Below are positions 6,165 through 14,282 of a DNA stretch of 61,873 nucleotides, one piece after another. This DNA comes from Patescibacteria group bacterium (GTDB taxonomy: Archaea > Nanobdellota > Nanobdellia > Pacearchaeales > GW2011-AR1). The notes under the pieces were generated by a model, which was not told the origin of the DNA, did no database searches, and saw only the letters and a program-made list of their open reading frames with translations. The position numbers were made by a program, and so were the translations under genes. Each line of letters opens with the position of its first letter. Position 1 is the first letter of the stretch. The stretch spans positions 1 through 61,873 of the forward strand of contig JAHYJW010000004.1 in the NCBI GenBank assembly GCA_019428815.1, given 5' to 3'.

Positions 6165-7496
6165 ATGAATAAAAGTCTTAAAGAAGACATAAAAGTTATA
6201 GCAAAAAAGTTTCTAGAAAAGACTAGTAATGAAGAAATACAGATTATAAGTCATTTTGATACAGATGGAATAACCTCTGCTTCGATAATGATTCAAACAT
6301 TAAAAAAATTAGACATAAGATTTTCTTTAAAAATATTAAAATCCCTAGAAGAAAAATTTATTCCAAGTTTACCTAAAGATAAAATCATCCTCTTTTTAGA
6401 TTTAGCTTCTGGAAGTTTAAATCACTTAAAAAATGCAGGATTAAAAGAGGTTTTTATAATTGATCACCATGAAGTTGTAGAAAAAGTTCCCGAAGGAATA
6501 AACATCATAAATCCCTGGTTTAATGAAAAAGAAAAATTAAGCGGTTCGGGATTAGTTTATTTATTCTGCAATGAACTTGATCAAAATAATACTCATTTAG
6601 GGAAACTAGCTTTATTGGGGATGATAGGTGATATAATGGAATCTCCCTTAGAAAATCTAGGGGATTCTTTAAAACTGAATAAAGATATAAAAAAGATTAA
6701 AGGATTATTAATTTACCCTTATACCCGCCCCTTAAATAAGGTTTTGGAATATAATTCTCAACCCTATATTCCTAGTGTAACTGGAAATCCTTCAGGGGTT
6801 GTTGAACTTCTAAGAGAATGTGGTATTGAACCCCTTAAAGGGAAATATAAAAGTCTTATTGAACTAACTGAAGACGAAATGAAAAGATTAACAACTTCAA
6901 TTATTCTGAGAAGCCCAAGATCGAAAAATAAAGAGATGATAGGAGACATCTTTCTATTAAAATTTTTCAATAAGTTAGAAGACGCTCGTGAGCTAAGTGC
7001 AATGATTAATGCCTGTTCAAGACTCGGTCGGAGTGATATTGCTCTAAAATTCTGTTTAGAAATTCCTGGTTCGAGAAAAGAAGCTGAAGAAATCCATGCG
7101 GAATATAAACAACATCTCATATCTGGATTAAATCTAGTATCCAAAATAGAAAAAGTAGAGGGGAAGGGATTTGTTATAATAAATGTGAGGGATCAAATAA
7201 AAGATACAATAATCGGTACAATTGCTAGTATTTTGCAAAATTCTTTTGGTTATGAAGAAGGGACTATTATCGCTACAATGGCTTATTATGAGGACAAAAT
7301 AAAAGTTTCTGCGAGAAATGTCGGTAGAAGCGGGCGTAATGTAAGAAAGATATTAAATCAGGTTATAAAAGACATCGGTGAAGGAGAAAGTGGAGGACAC
7401 GAGTTTGCAGCAGGGTGTATTGTAAAACAGAAAAAAGAAAAGGAATTAATAGAAAATTTAAAGAAAAATTTAGAAATTGAAATGGTAAAAATTTAG
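6165..7496 (+). CDS. DHH-family ssDNA exonuclease/phosphoesterase (archaeal RecJ-like, GAN type)
   Basis: The 443-residue protein has DHH motifs HFDTDGITSAS, LDLASGS and IDHHEV in the N-terminal half. The DHHA1 substrate-binding motif GGHEFAAG lies near the C-terminus. Archaeal RecJ-like proteins (GAN) degrade single-stranded DNA and join the CMG replication helicase; others are oligoribonucleases, so the exact substrate is open. A strong Shine-Dalgarno (AAAGGAGG, 6153-6160) fixes the ATG. The metal-binding Asp and His residues are intact, so it should be active. Confidence 0.9.
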   Translation: MNKSLKEDIKVIAKKFLEKTSNEEIQIISHFDTDGITSASIMIQTLKKLDIRFSLKILKSLEEKFIPSLPKDKIILFLDLASGSLNHLKNAGLKEVFIIDHHEVVEKVPEGINIINPWFNEKEKLSGSGLVYLFCNELDQNNTHLGKLALLGMIGDIMESPLENLGDSLKLNKDIKKIKGLLIYPYTRPLNKVLEYNSQPYIPSVTGNPSGVVELLRECGIEPLKGKYKSLIELTEDEMKRLTTSIILRSPRSKNKEMIGDIFLLKFFNKLEDARELSAMINACSRLGRSDIALKFCLEIPGSRKEAEEIHAEYKQHLISGLNLVSKIEKVEGKGFVIINVRDQIKDTIIGTIASILQNSFGYEEGTIIATMAYYEDKIKVSARNVGRSGRNVRKILNQVIKDIGEGESGGHEFAAGCIVKQKKEKELIENLKKNLEIEMVKI

Positions 7497-7632
7497 CTTC
7501 TTCTTCATTCAAAATTAATCTGAATTTTAAAAAATTCCCCCTAATTAATTTTTTATCATTAAAGTTTTAAAGTAAAAGTTTTAGAATAATTCTAATCACA
7601 ACCCTTAAAAACAAGACGAATTAGATATTAAT

Positions 7633-8352
7633 ATGGATATTGGATTAGAAATAGGAGATGTCTTATTATGTACTGTAGATAGGATAGTGGGGACTAATGT
7701 TTTTGTTAAAATCCCCATAAGGGATAAGGAGATTGAGGGGTATCTGGTTACTAGCGAGATTGCCCCGGGAAGAATAAGAAACCTTAGAGATTATGTTTTT
7801 CCTAAGAAAAAAATTGTTTGTAAAGTATTAAGGATTTCTGGGGATAGGATTGAATTATCCTTAAGAAGGGTTAAAAAACAAGAGGAAAAAGAAGTTAAAG
7901 ATAAAGAAAAGCAAGAAAAAAGTTACGAAAGAATTCTAAAGAGTATTATTAGTAATGAAAGTTTGAATATTTTGGGGGATATAAAAAGAACAGGAAGTAT
8001 CTATGATTTTATGCAAAAAGCAAAGGAAAATTCTGAGGAAATTGAAAAGATGTTCGGAAAAGAGAATGCAAAAAAAATAATCGAAATATTAAATTCACAA
8101 AAACAGAAAAAATCTGTTTTGAAAAAAGAGATACAACTTACAACAACTAATATCAGGGGCATTAAAGATATAAAAGAGTTACTGAATCAGTTAAAAGATA
8201 TAGAAATTAAGTACATCTCTGCGGGAAAATATTCATTAAAAAAAGAGTCTGAGGACATTAAAAAAGCAGATCATGAATTATCAGAGATCTTGTCTGAGAT
8301 GGAAAAAAAAGCAAAAATAAAAGAGATGGATTTTAGTGTACAGAAAAAATAA
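7633..8352 (+). CDS. eif2a: Translation initiation factor aIF2 subunit alpha
   Basis: aIF2-alpha forms, with beta and gamma, the factor that delivers initiator tRNA to the small subunit. The N-terminal S1/OB domain is clear (IGDVLLCTVDRIVGTNVFVK, then SEIAPGRIRNLRDYV and IELSLRRV). A helical domain and a C-terminal ferredoxin-like domain bring the length to 239, slightly shorter than the usual 260-270. The middle is lysine-rich and diverged. No other aIF2 subunit is nearby. Confidence 0.92.
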   Translation: MDIGLEIGDVLLCTVDRIVGTNVFVKIPIRDKEIEGYLVTSEIAPGRIRNLRDYVFPKKKIVCKVLRISGDRIELSLRRVKKQEEKEVKDKEKQEKSYERILKSIISNESLNILGDIKRTGSIYDFMQKAKENSEEIEKMFGKENAKKIIEILNSQKQKKSVLKKEIQLTTTNIRGIKDIKELLNQLKDIEIKYISAGKYSLKKESEDIKKADHELSEILSEMEKKAKIKEMDFSVQKK

Positions 8353-8473
8353 ATCTAAGTTTAGCATTATTCAGAAGTAAAAATAAATCTAAAAAAAATT
8401 ATATTTTTTTATATCGTGAAAATAACAATCACAAAGCTTAAAAGTAGAGATTTTTATCAAATATTATAATAAA

Positions 8474-8890
8474 ATGACAAATAAAGAATTTGGAGAATTC
8501 AATGTCGTATTATTGGGAATTGTTTTTGATACTAAAAAGAGAAAAATCTTAATTGGAAAAAGAGATGAAGATCCCCACATCTCTAAATTAAAATGGTGTT
8601 TTCCGGGGGGGAGATTAGAAGAAGGGGGGAATGTTGAAGAAACGCTTAAAAAGAGGATAAAGGAAAAAACAGGTTTAGACGTTGAAAATTTGGGGTCTAT
8701 TTATTCAAGAGTTCCTCCTGAAAAAGACGATTTATTGTTGATATACTTTCTTTGTGAGGTCACAGGAGGTAAAGAAAAAGCAGGCGATGATTTAAAGGAA
8801 CTGAAATGGGTTAGCCCAGAAGAAGTAGAAAGTCACTTTACAACATCTTTTCACCCTCACGTAAAAGAGTATGTTTTAAATTTAAAGTAA
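8474..8890 (+). CDS. Nudix-fold protein with degenerate catalytic box
   Basis: At 138 residues it has the Nudix fold length and pattern (WCFPGGRLEEGGNVEETLKK, then RIKEKTGL). Against the consensus Gx5Ex7REUxEExGU, the first Glu is Gly, RE is KR, and only one Glu of the EE pair remains. Those residues bind the metal for nucleoside-diphosphate-X hydrolysis, so activity is doubtful and a binding role is possible. It is flanked by aIF2-alpha upstream and a convergent SLOG gene. Confidence 0.85.
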   Translation: MTNKEFGEFNVVLLGIVFDTKKRKILIGKRDEDPHISKLKWCFPGGRLEEGGNVEETLKKRIKEKTGLDVENLGSIYSRVPPEKDDLLLIYFLCEVTGGKEKAGDDLKELKWVSPEEVESHFTTSFHPHVKEYVLNLK

Positions 8891-8943
8891 AAAAGGATTA
8901 AAATTAAATTAAAGATTTAATTAATTTAAAAAATCCAAAAAAA

Positions 8944-9528
8944 CTAATTTTCTATATCCGTTTGTTTTTCTTTAGAAAGCTTACCAGAGCTCATATCAAG
9001 ATTATATCTTAAAATATGAACCGGTTTACCATATTTTAAAGCATTAAAAATTGTGTTTTGGGTCCCCGGAGTCATATTAACCTGAAAAGCATATAACTCA
9101 TCACAATCTTTAGCAATTTGTTCATTTCTTGCATAATAACTATCCTTGTTAACCTCTTTACTCCCCCAATCATCTAGGATACAATCTAAGGAGATTTTTT
9201 GAATAAAGTTTAATTGAGATACCAAATCATGAACCCTTTCTTTTTTCACGACTTTTTGGTTAGCTCTCATATAAAGATACTCTGAATAAGTTTTCAGATT
9301 GGTGGGTAAATATAATCTTAATTGATTTTTAATTGCCTCTTCATCCAAATTATCTAAAACTGTTTGAGTGGCAAAATAATCAACCCCCAAAGCTCCTCCT
9401 GTAATAATTCCATTACCTTCTAAAATTATTTCCCTAACTTTATTCTCTACATCTTTTTCAATTTCCGGATGATTATATCTCCAAGAACCACTAATTCCTA
9501 CCCATAAAAAATTCTCTTTATTTTCCAT
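8944..9528 (-). CDS. SLOG-like Rossmann-fold protein
   Basis: The 194-residue protein begins with WVGISGSWRYNHPEIE and has GNGIITGGALGVDYFATQ, the glycine-rich nucleotide/ligand-binding pattern of the SLOG (SMF/DprA-LOG) superfamily. LRLYLPTNLKTYS and late TPGTQNTIFNALKYGKPV fit the same fold. Relatives sense or process nucleotide-derived ligands, and some are linked to defence or DNA uptake. No partner gene is adjacent, so the ligand and role are unknown. Confidence 0.7.
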   Translation of the reverse strand: MENKENFLWVGISGSWRYNHPEIEKDVENKVREIILEGNGIITGGALGVDYFATQTVLDNLDEEAIKNQLRLYLPTNLKTYSEYLYMRANQKVVKKERVHDLVSQLNFIQKISLDCILDDWGSKEVNKDSYYARNEQIAKDCDELYAFQVNMTPGTQNTIFNALKYGKPVHILRYNLDMSSGKLSKEKQTDIEN

Positions 9529-9605
9529 TAAAATCTATTAAGTATTTTGTATATAAAAAAGGAAAAATAAGAGTATTTAAAATTAGAGGTTACTAAGAAT
9601 ATATT

Positions 9606-9737
9606 ATGAAACTTCGAAAATGCCCAAGTTGCAAAACTTATAGCTTAAAGGAAACCTGTAATAAATGTAAAGGGAAAACTTCTATCGCACACTATAAGTT
9701 TATTAAAATAAAAGATTCATTAGAAAAATCAGAATAA
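9606..9737 (+). CDS. nop10: H/ACA RNP component Nop10
   Basis: This 43-residue gene encodes MKLRKCPSCKTYSLKETCNK followed by CKGKT. That is the Nop10 zinc ribbon with two CxxC pairs (C6, C9, C18, C21) and the basic linker. Nop10 stabilises Cbf5 in the H/ACA complex that pseudouridylates rRNA and tRNA. The ATG lies right after an AT-rich promoter stretch with no room for a ribosome site, so it is probably leaderless. It ends 3 bp before the convergent EndoQ gene. Confidence 0.88.
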   Translation: MKLRKCPSCKTYSLKETCNKCKGKTSIAHYKFIKIKDSLEKSE

Positions 9738-9740
9738 TTT

Positions 9741-10964
9741 CTAAAGTAAAGTTTCCTGTTTTTCACCCAGGAGAACCTTTCCGTATTCCCCATCATAACC
9801 TGGTTGGACTTTAATTTTCCCATCCCTATTTTTTAATATAACATCCACTATCTTTTCTTCGACATTTTTAAGAAGTTTTTCTTTGGGAATTTTAAGAAGA
9901 ATCTCAAATTCATTTGGAAATTCTTCTAAAAGTTTGTTGTAAACTTCCCAAGTTTTCTTACTATCAACAGGACTGTTTAAAACCAAAGAGATTACCTCAT
10001 GTAAAGGAAGAATTGTGTAAAATTTTTTCAGATTATCTGGTTTAAAGCCCCTTGGTTTTATTGCAATTTCTTCTACTCTATTTTCAACTCCAATGATCAA
10101 TTGTTTTTTGCATATTGGGCATATATTCCCTAATTCAGTGGTTTTTTTAGGATCACAAGAAAAATTACAAAGGCGATGGCCATCCCGATGATATTTCCCA
10201 TATTCTGGAGGAGTTTCAATAGTAGCCTTTAAGCCCACCCCTGTCCTAATTGCAGTTATAATATTTTTATAACTCAACTCTGGTAAATCAAAAATTGTTG
10301 CCTCTCTACCTAACCTCCAAGGCCAATAAGAATGAGCGTCGGAAAAACTAAGGATGTTTATCTTACCAGAAATAAATTCTTCAAATCTACCAAGCATCTC
10401 TGGATCTGCAGAAATTCCAGATTCAACAGAGTAGATTTTATCAACTTGGTCTTGAAAACATTCTTTTAATGAATCAAATCCCGCTTTACTCCCAAAAACT
10501 CCGAACCAAGGGGTCATGCAATGCGCAAGAGAGATTTCTATCTGATCATCAATTTCTTTTAAATCTTTAACAAAATCTCTAGCGCTCATTCCAAAAATTG
10601 GTCGGCCATCGTAATCCAATCTTCCCTTACTTGATAAAAAATTCGTAATCTTATCTACAACTTTAGAATTTGGGGCAAAAACAAGAAGATGGATAGCTCT
10701 TCTCTTGCCACCCTGGGAATACATTAAACTAATTTCTGTTTGCCATATAAACGGATATCCATTAGAAGTTCTTAGGATACCTTTTTCATCTTCCTTCAAT
10801 TTTTCATCAATTTCTTTTCTCCACAAAGGATGTTGGAAATCACCAGTGCCTAAAAGATTTAATCCTTTTATTTTAGCATATTTTTCTAAGTTTTCTATTG
10901 AAAGATTTTTACTAGTAGCTCTTGAATGTCTAGAATGTATATGTAAATCTGCAATAATCTCCAT
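9741..10964 (-). CDS. Endonuclease Q (deaminated-base repair)
   Basis: EndoQ nicks DNA 5' of uracil, hypoxanthine and AP sites. The PHP catalytic domain starts DLHIHSRHSRATS and continues with GTGDFQHPLW, SLAHCMTPWFG and FSDAHSYWPWRLGR, providing the metal-binding His and Asp residues. A zinc finger follows (CDPKKTTELGNICPICKKQL), then a C-terminal helical domain. I chose the ATG at 10964 (MEIIADLHIHS), five codons after an in-frame TTG at 10979, because the PHP strand begins there. The 407 residues match the family. Confidence 0.92.
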   Translation of the reverse strand: MEIIADLHIHSRHSRATSKNLSIENLEKYAKIKGLNLLGTGDFQHPLWRKEIDEKLKEDEKGILRTSNGYPFIWQTEISLMYSQGGKRRAIHLLVFAPNSKVVDKITNFLSSKGRLDYDGRPIFGMSARDFVKDLKEIDDQIEISLAHCMTPWFGVFGSKAGFDSLKECFQDQVDKIYSVESGISADPEMLGRFEEFISGKINILSFSDAHSYWPWRLGREATIFDLPELSYKNIITAIRTGVGLKATIETPPEYGKYHRDGHRLCNFSCDPKKTTELGNICPICKKQLIIGVENRVEEIAIKPRGFKPDNLKKFYTILPLHEVISLVLNSPVDSKKTWEVYNKLLEEFPNEFEILLKIPKEKLLKNVEEKIVDVILKNRDGKIKVQPGYDGEYGKVLLGEKQETLL

Positions 10965-11044
10965 CTTTTGGGTAAACAAAAGAAGTTTTTAATAGTTTAT
11001 ATCCCCCGGTCTTATCAAAATAAGATTAATAAAAAATAAAAAAT

Positions 11045-11647
11045 TTATTCAGTAGCTAAAAACGCCCACCATGGCTTTTTTGCTTGTATAACTTCTTCAG
11101 TTTCTGCGTCAATTTGTGCCCTTACTTGCATCTTAGTTTTAAACATAGCCAAAACTCGTGCTTCTTTTTGGGCCTTAACTTCATAAGCTAATTTAGCTTG
11201 CTCTCCATTACCTACCTCTTTTAATTCTATTGAGCAATTATTTTCAGAATTACAAAAGTTTAGTTGTAGTCTCTCAATAGCTCTTTCTGAAGCGGTATTA
11301 GGCATTACTTTAATTTCTGCATTTCTCCCATTGGAAAGTTGAGTTTTAAGTTTTGTCCTGTTTTGAGCAGAGTCATATTCTGAGCCTATTTGCATTTTAG
11401 ACTTAGCTTCAACTCCTCCAACTTGTAACCTAGTTTCATTTCCAACCCCCTCACGAATTTGCATCTGTTCACCTGCCTGATTCATATAGGTCCCTGCTTG
11501 AACTCTTACCTGGTTTTGGTTCAAAGATCCTGTATAATTCTGAGTTCCATTAGCTACCCCTTGCCCATTTCCAGAATTTCCATTAGCTGCTAAAACTAAA
11601 GAACTTGTTATTAAAAAGATTAAGAAAATTAAAAATTCTTTTTTCAT
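11045..11647 (-). CDS. Exported protein with signal peptide, C-terminal PepSY-like strand region
   Basis: A signal peptide (MKKEFLIFLIFLITSSLVLAA) precedes a low-complexity Asn/Gly/Gln-rich stretch and QAGEQMQIREGVGNETRLQV. A conserved-looking end follows: KARVLAMFKTKMQV-like residues, AQIDAETEEVI and KKPWWAFLATE. The last 40 residues resemble PepSY-like exported domains with a Trp-Trp membrane-proximal end; this is weak. It has a strong Shine-Dalgarno (GAAAGGAGG) and a short upstream ORF whose TGA overlaps the ATG. Function is unknown. Confidence 0.75.
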   Translation of the reverse strand: MKKEFLIFLIFLITSSLVLAANGNSGNGQGVANGTQNYTGSLNQNQVRVQAGTYMNQAGEQMQIREGVGNETRLQVGGVEAKSKMQIGSEYDSAQNRTKLKTQLSNGRNAEIKVMPNTASERAIERLQLNFCNSENNCSIELKEVGNGEQAKLAYEVKAQKEARVLAMFKTKMQVRAQIDAETEEVIQAKKPWWAFLATE

Positions 11648-11742
11648 TGTTTTTTACCTCCTTTCAATTGTTCATTTTTATTGAAAGGGATATTTCTTTT
11701 CTTAAAGAGATTGATTGCATAGTTTAATGTTAATTTTTTCAT
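11644..11742 (-). CDS. Possible 32-codon coupled leader peptide
   Basis: ATG at 11742 opens MKKLTLNYAINLFKKRNIPF and continues to KGGKKQ. It stops at a TGA that shares ATGA with the next gene's start. The Shine-Dalgarno of that next gene lies inside it. A TATA-like stretch lies just upstream. Overlap and position suggest translational coupling or a leader peptide, but the composition is ordinary and no family is recognised. Confidence 0.35.
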   Translation of the reverse strand: MKKLTLNYAINLFKKRNIPFNKNEQLKGGKKQ

Positions 11743-11976
11743 TATAAAATAAATAAAAGACTATTATTAAATTTAATGTTTTTAAAGAATAAAAAAGGTA
11801 TACCAAAATTTCCTATAATCTTTTAATAATTTCTCTTTATCTTTTTATTTCTCTTAAGAATACAATCCATTAAAATGCCTCTACGAGGAAGAAAACAACC
11901 TGTCCAGAAATCTGGGTGTAGTTATTTTATTTGTATAGTAAAAAGAATGTTAACAAGTTAATATATTTTACAGTTT
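11743..11976. other. Intergenic stretch, no confident gene
   Basis: AT-rich sequence between an exported-protein operon and the end of the deaminase gene. It includes a short G/C-rich patch at about 11877-11925 with small self-complementary segments (CCAG-ATTT-CTGG on the minus strand) that could belong to a small RNA. I see no box C/D or H/ACA signature. Confidence 0.3.
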
Positions 11977-12408
11977 TTACTTTCTTTCTATAGTTCCATC
12001 CCAAGCATAAGGCATTAAATCTCTAAGTTTAACTTTCTTTGATGAAGAGATAATAACCTCAGAATCCCAATTTTTTTTAGAAGTTTGATGAATCATCTCC
12101 CTACATTTTCCACATGGAGGTATAACTTCATATCTCTTTCTTTTTTCATCATACCAAACAGCAACAATTTTTTTAATTATCTTTTCGCCATTAGAAATCA
12201 TTGCCCCTATTGCCTGATACTCTCCACAAGAACCAATACCGCAATAATGTCCAATGCAAACTCCTTGAAATATATTGCCTTTTGAAGTGATCAATGCTGC
12301 ACCAACATCTCCAGTATCAATTAAATTAACTGGTTTTGATTTTACAATAATCTCTTTAGCCTTCTCAATAAGTTCTTTATCCTCTTTTGTTAGATTATAA
12401 GTTTTCAT
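11977..12408 (-). CDS. Cytidine deaminase-fold protein
   Basis: The zinc-dependent deaminase signature is present. GSCGEYQAIGAM supplies the Cys-x-Glu motif (catalytic Glu) and PPCGKCREM supplies the PCxxC zinc ligands. At 143 residues it is close to free cytidine deaminases (about 130) and to blasticidin-S deaminase relatives. The first motif is C-G-E rather than C-A-E, as in the latter group. It probably converts (deoxy)cytidine to uridine for salvage. No nucleoside salvage genes are adjacent, so the substrate remains inferred. Confidence 0.85.
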   Translation of the reverse strand: MKTYNLTKEDKELIEKAKEIIVKSKPVNLIDTGDVGAALITSKGNIFQGVCIGHYCGIGSCGEYQAIGAMISNGEKIIKKIVAVWYDEKRKRYEVIPPCGKCREMIHQTSKKNWDSEVIISSSKKVKLRDLMPYAWDGTIERK

Positions 12409-12553
12409 TTCATCCTCTTTTAAAACACAAAAAGAAAAACATATAAAAATCTATCTTAAATCCAAATCTGTGTTTTTATCTTCTGCTTCCAGTTCAGCCC
12501 TCTTCCCTTACATTTATATGGATCTTTTTTTCCGGCCTCATTATTTTATAAGA

Positions 12554-12579
12554 CAAACTGATTTTATAACCAGTTTGTA
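12554..12579. repeat. Perfect 8-bp hairpin between deaminase and tRNA-Arg
   Basis: ACAAACTG and CAGTTTGT enclose a 10-base loop. A second small hairpin, CCTG-AAA-CAGG, lies at 12596-12606. Both are just downstream of tRNA-Arg on its strand and could act in 3'-end formation. The rest of 12409-12619 shows no gene. Confidence 0.35.
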
Positions 12580-12619
12580 TATACACTTATAAGCCCTGAA
12601 AACAGGACAGGAGGTTGTA

Positions 12620-12692
12620 TGCCCCCACGAGGACTCGAACCCCGATATCTTCCTCCGCAAGGAAGTATTCTATCCAATTGAATTATAGAGGC
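12620..12692 (-). tRNA. tRNA-Arg(GCG)
   Basis: On the minus strand, acceptor GCCTCTA pairs with TGGGGGC (two G-U pairs), D-stem ATTC pairs with GAAT, and anticodon stem CTTCC/GGAAG closes loop TTGCGGA, giving anticodon GCG. The T arm is CGGGG-TTCGAGT-CCTCG with a single G-U pair. The discriminator is A and CCA is not encoded. There is no intron. It reads CGC/CGU arginine codons. Confidence 0.92.
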
Positions 12693-12842
12693 ATTAAATT
12701 AACTTAATCTTATCTTCTATTTTATTAACGAGTTATTTTATACTTTTTTTATACTTTTGGGATTTATTTAGGAAAATTAATTGAGGGTTTGCCTAAGAAT
12801 TATTGACTTTTAAAATGAAAAAAAGTTAGTTTATATCCCCTT

Positions 12843-14120
12843 TTAGATTCCCATTAAGAGGTTGTTATATATACTAATGATATTCTCTACAAAGTCTGTA
12901 TCTGCACCAGTAGTACAGCCCCAGCCATTATATCCTCTAAGAGCAGCTAACCACCCAGAGTAAGTCCCATACTTAGGGTATCTTTGAACACAATTATGAA
13001 TCATGGTTTTAAAAGAATTTACGTTTCGATAAGGCCAACTCTCATAAATCCCTCCCCCAAACTCATTATATTTTTCTTTAAAAAGAGCTACCCCCGCTTC
13101 AATATTTTTCTCAGGGTTGTTGATTAGGACATTTTTACATTCTTCTCTATTCTTTGGGAGCCCCCATTTACCACAGGCATTAGCAACATTTATCTGGAAT
13201 AAACCATAACAAGCATGTGTAGATGCTGTATTAGACACGCAGCTACTTTCTTGAATCATTAATGCAACTAGAATAAGGGGATCATCTATCCCCCTTTTTG
13301 TTGACTCGCGAACGATCCATTTAGCATAATTTTTACAATTACTATTTGAACCACAGACACAATTTTTGGGGGTATTAAAAGAATTATAAACTTTATTATC
13401 TCTCGCATAAATCAAAGCATTATAAACTAAATCTTCTTTAGATCGAACTTCTTTTTTAGGAAAAATAGAATTAAAAAAGAAAGAAAAATTCCCAAAAAAT
13501 GAAGTTTCTTCTTCATTAATATCAGAACATCCATCTTCAGATTTTTTATAACTATAAGCAACACCTTCCCCATTAGTATTATGAGATGTTATTTCGATTG
13601 CATAGCCTTTTTTCTTATCCACACAATAAACTTCTGTTTCCCCGGGGTTTAATTTGATTACAAAAGGGGGGCTAAATGATGCTTCAAATTCAAAATTCTC
13701 ATCAACAGATGCAGAGCCAATTCTATCATCAAATGTTGTAATAATAGCCCTCTGTCCAGATCTTAGGGGATTATCAGGAGTTACATCTTTTCTAATTTCT
13801 CCTTGAGGGCAATAACATTCAGGTATATCAAAACCACCCATTTCTGTTTTCCCAAATTCAGAAAACCACTGACAAGTATCTTGATAAGATTTTCCCTCGA
13901 ATCTTAAGACTCTTTCTAAATCACAATAATCAGATTCGCTACCTGATAAACAAGCAAGTTCACAAGCAGTAGCCATAGAGTTAACGTTATCTTTACTAAT
14001 AAACGGGTTAATATTACCCCACCCTAAACTAAATCCCAAAATAAGTATAACCAAAATGACTAAACCTAAAATAATTAAGATTATTGCGTTTACACTAAGA
14101 CTTTGACCTCTTTTTAGCAT
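12843..14120 (-). CDS. Prepilin-like protein fused to an SLT/lysozyme-like transglycosylase domain
   Basis: The N-terminus MLKRGQSLSVNAIILIILG is a class III (type IV prepilin) signal, KRG|Q, followed by the hydrophobic helix. Residues 1-105 match the whole small pilin encoded at 19092-19439, including INPF and the Cys pattern. A spacer of about 150 residues leads to a C-terminal domain (about 260-425) with LILVALMIQESS (catalytic-position E291), CYGLFQINVANACG and LAALRGYNGW. These are the motifs of soluble lytic transglycosylase/lysozyme-fold enzymes that cut peptidoglycan. It may be a tip or cargo subunit of the pilus system at 18-28 kb. Family calls are strong; role is inferred. Confidence 0.88.
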   Translation of the reverse strand: MLKRGQSLSVNAIILIILGLVILVILILGFSLGWGNINPFISKDNVNSMATACELACLSGSESDYCDLERVLRFEGKSYQDTCQWFSEFGKTEMGGFDIPECYCPQGEIRKDVTPDNPLRSGQRAIITTFDDRIGSASVDENFEFEASFSPPFVIKLNPGETEVYCVDKKKGYAIEITSHNTNGEGVAYSYKKSEDGCSDINEEETSFFGNFSFFFNSIFPKKEVRSKEDLVYNALIYARDNKVYNSFNTPKNCVCGSNSNCKNYAKWIVRESTKRGIDDPLILVALMIQESSCVSNTASTHACYGLFQINVANACGKWGLPKNREECKNVLINNPEKNIEAGVALFKEKYNEFGGGIYESWPYRNVNSFKTMIHNCVQRYPKYGTYSGWLAALRGYNGWGCTTGADTDFVENIISIYNNLLMGI

Positions 14121-14282
14121 TTTAAAGAAAAGGTTATCTGATTTATAATTTTTGTGGTAAAAAGATTTTAAAAAAGAGATTTTAAAGAAAGAGGTATCCT
14201 CCTAGGTTTTATGTAATAAATTAAATATCTAAAAAAATTAAGTGTATAAAATTTAAATTAAATTAAAAGAATTAAAAATTTC

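Noticed and set aside
9741-10979. Longer EndoQ start at a TTG (10979)
   Set aside because: The ATG at 10964 begins directly at the PHP strand and TTG adds only five residues.
11875-11961. 28-codon ORF beginning MPLRGRKQPVQKSG
   Set aside because: Short, no Shine-Dalgarno, no recognisable family, and it lies in an AT-rich gap. Not enough to call a gene.
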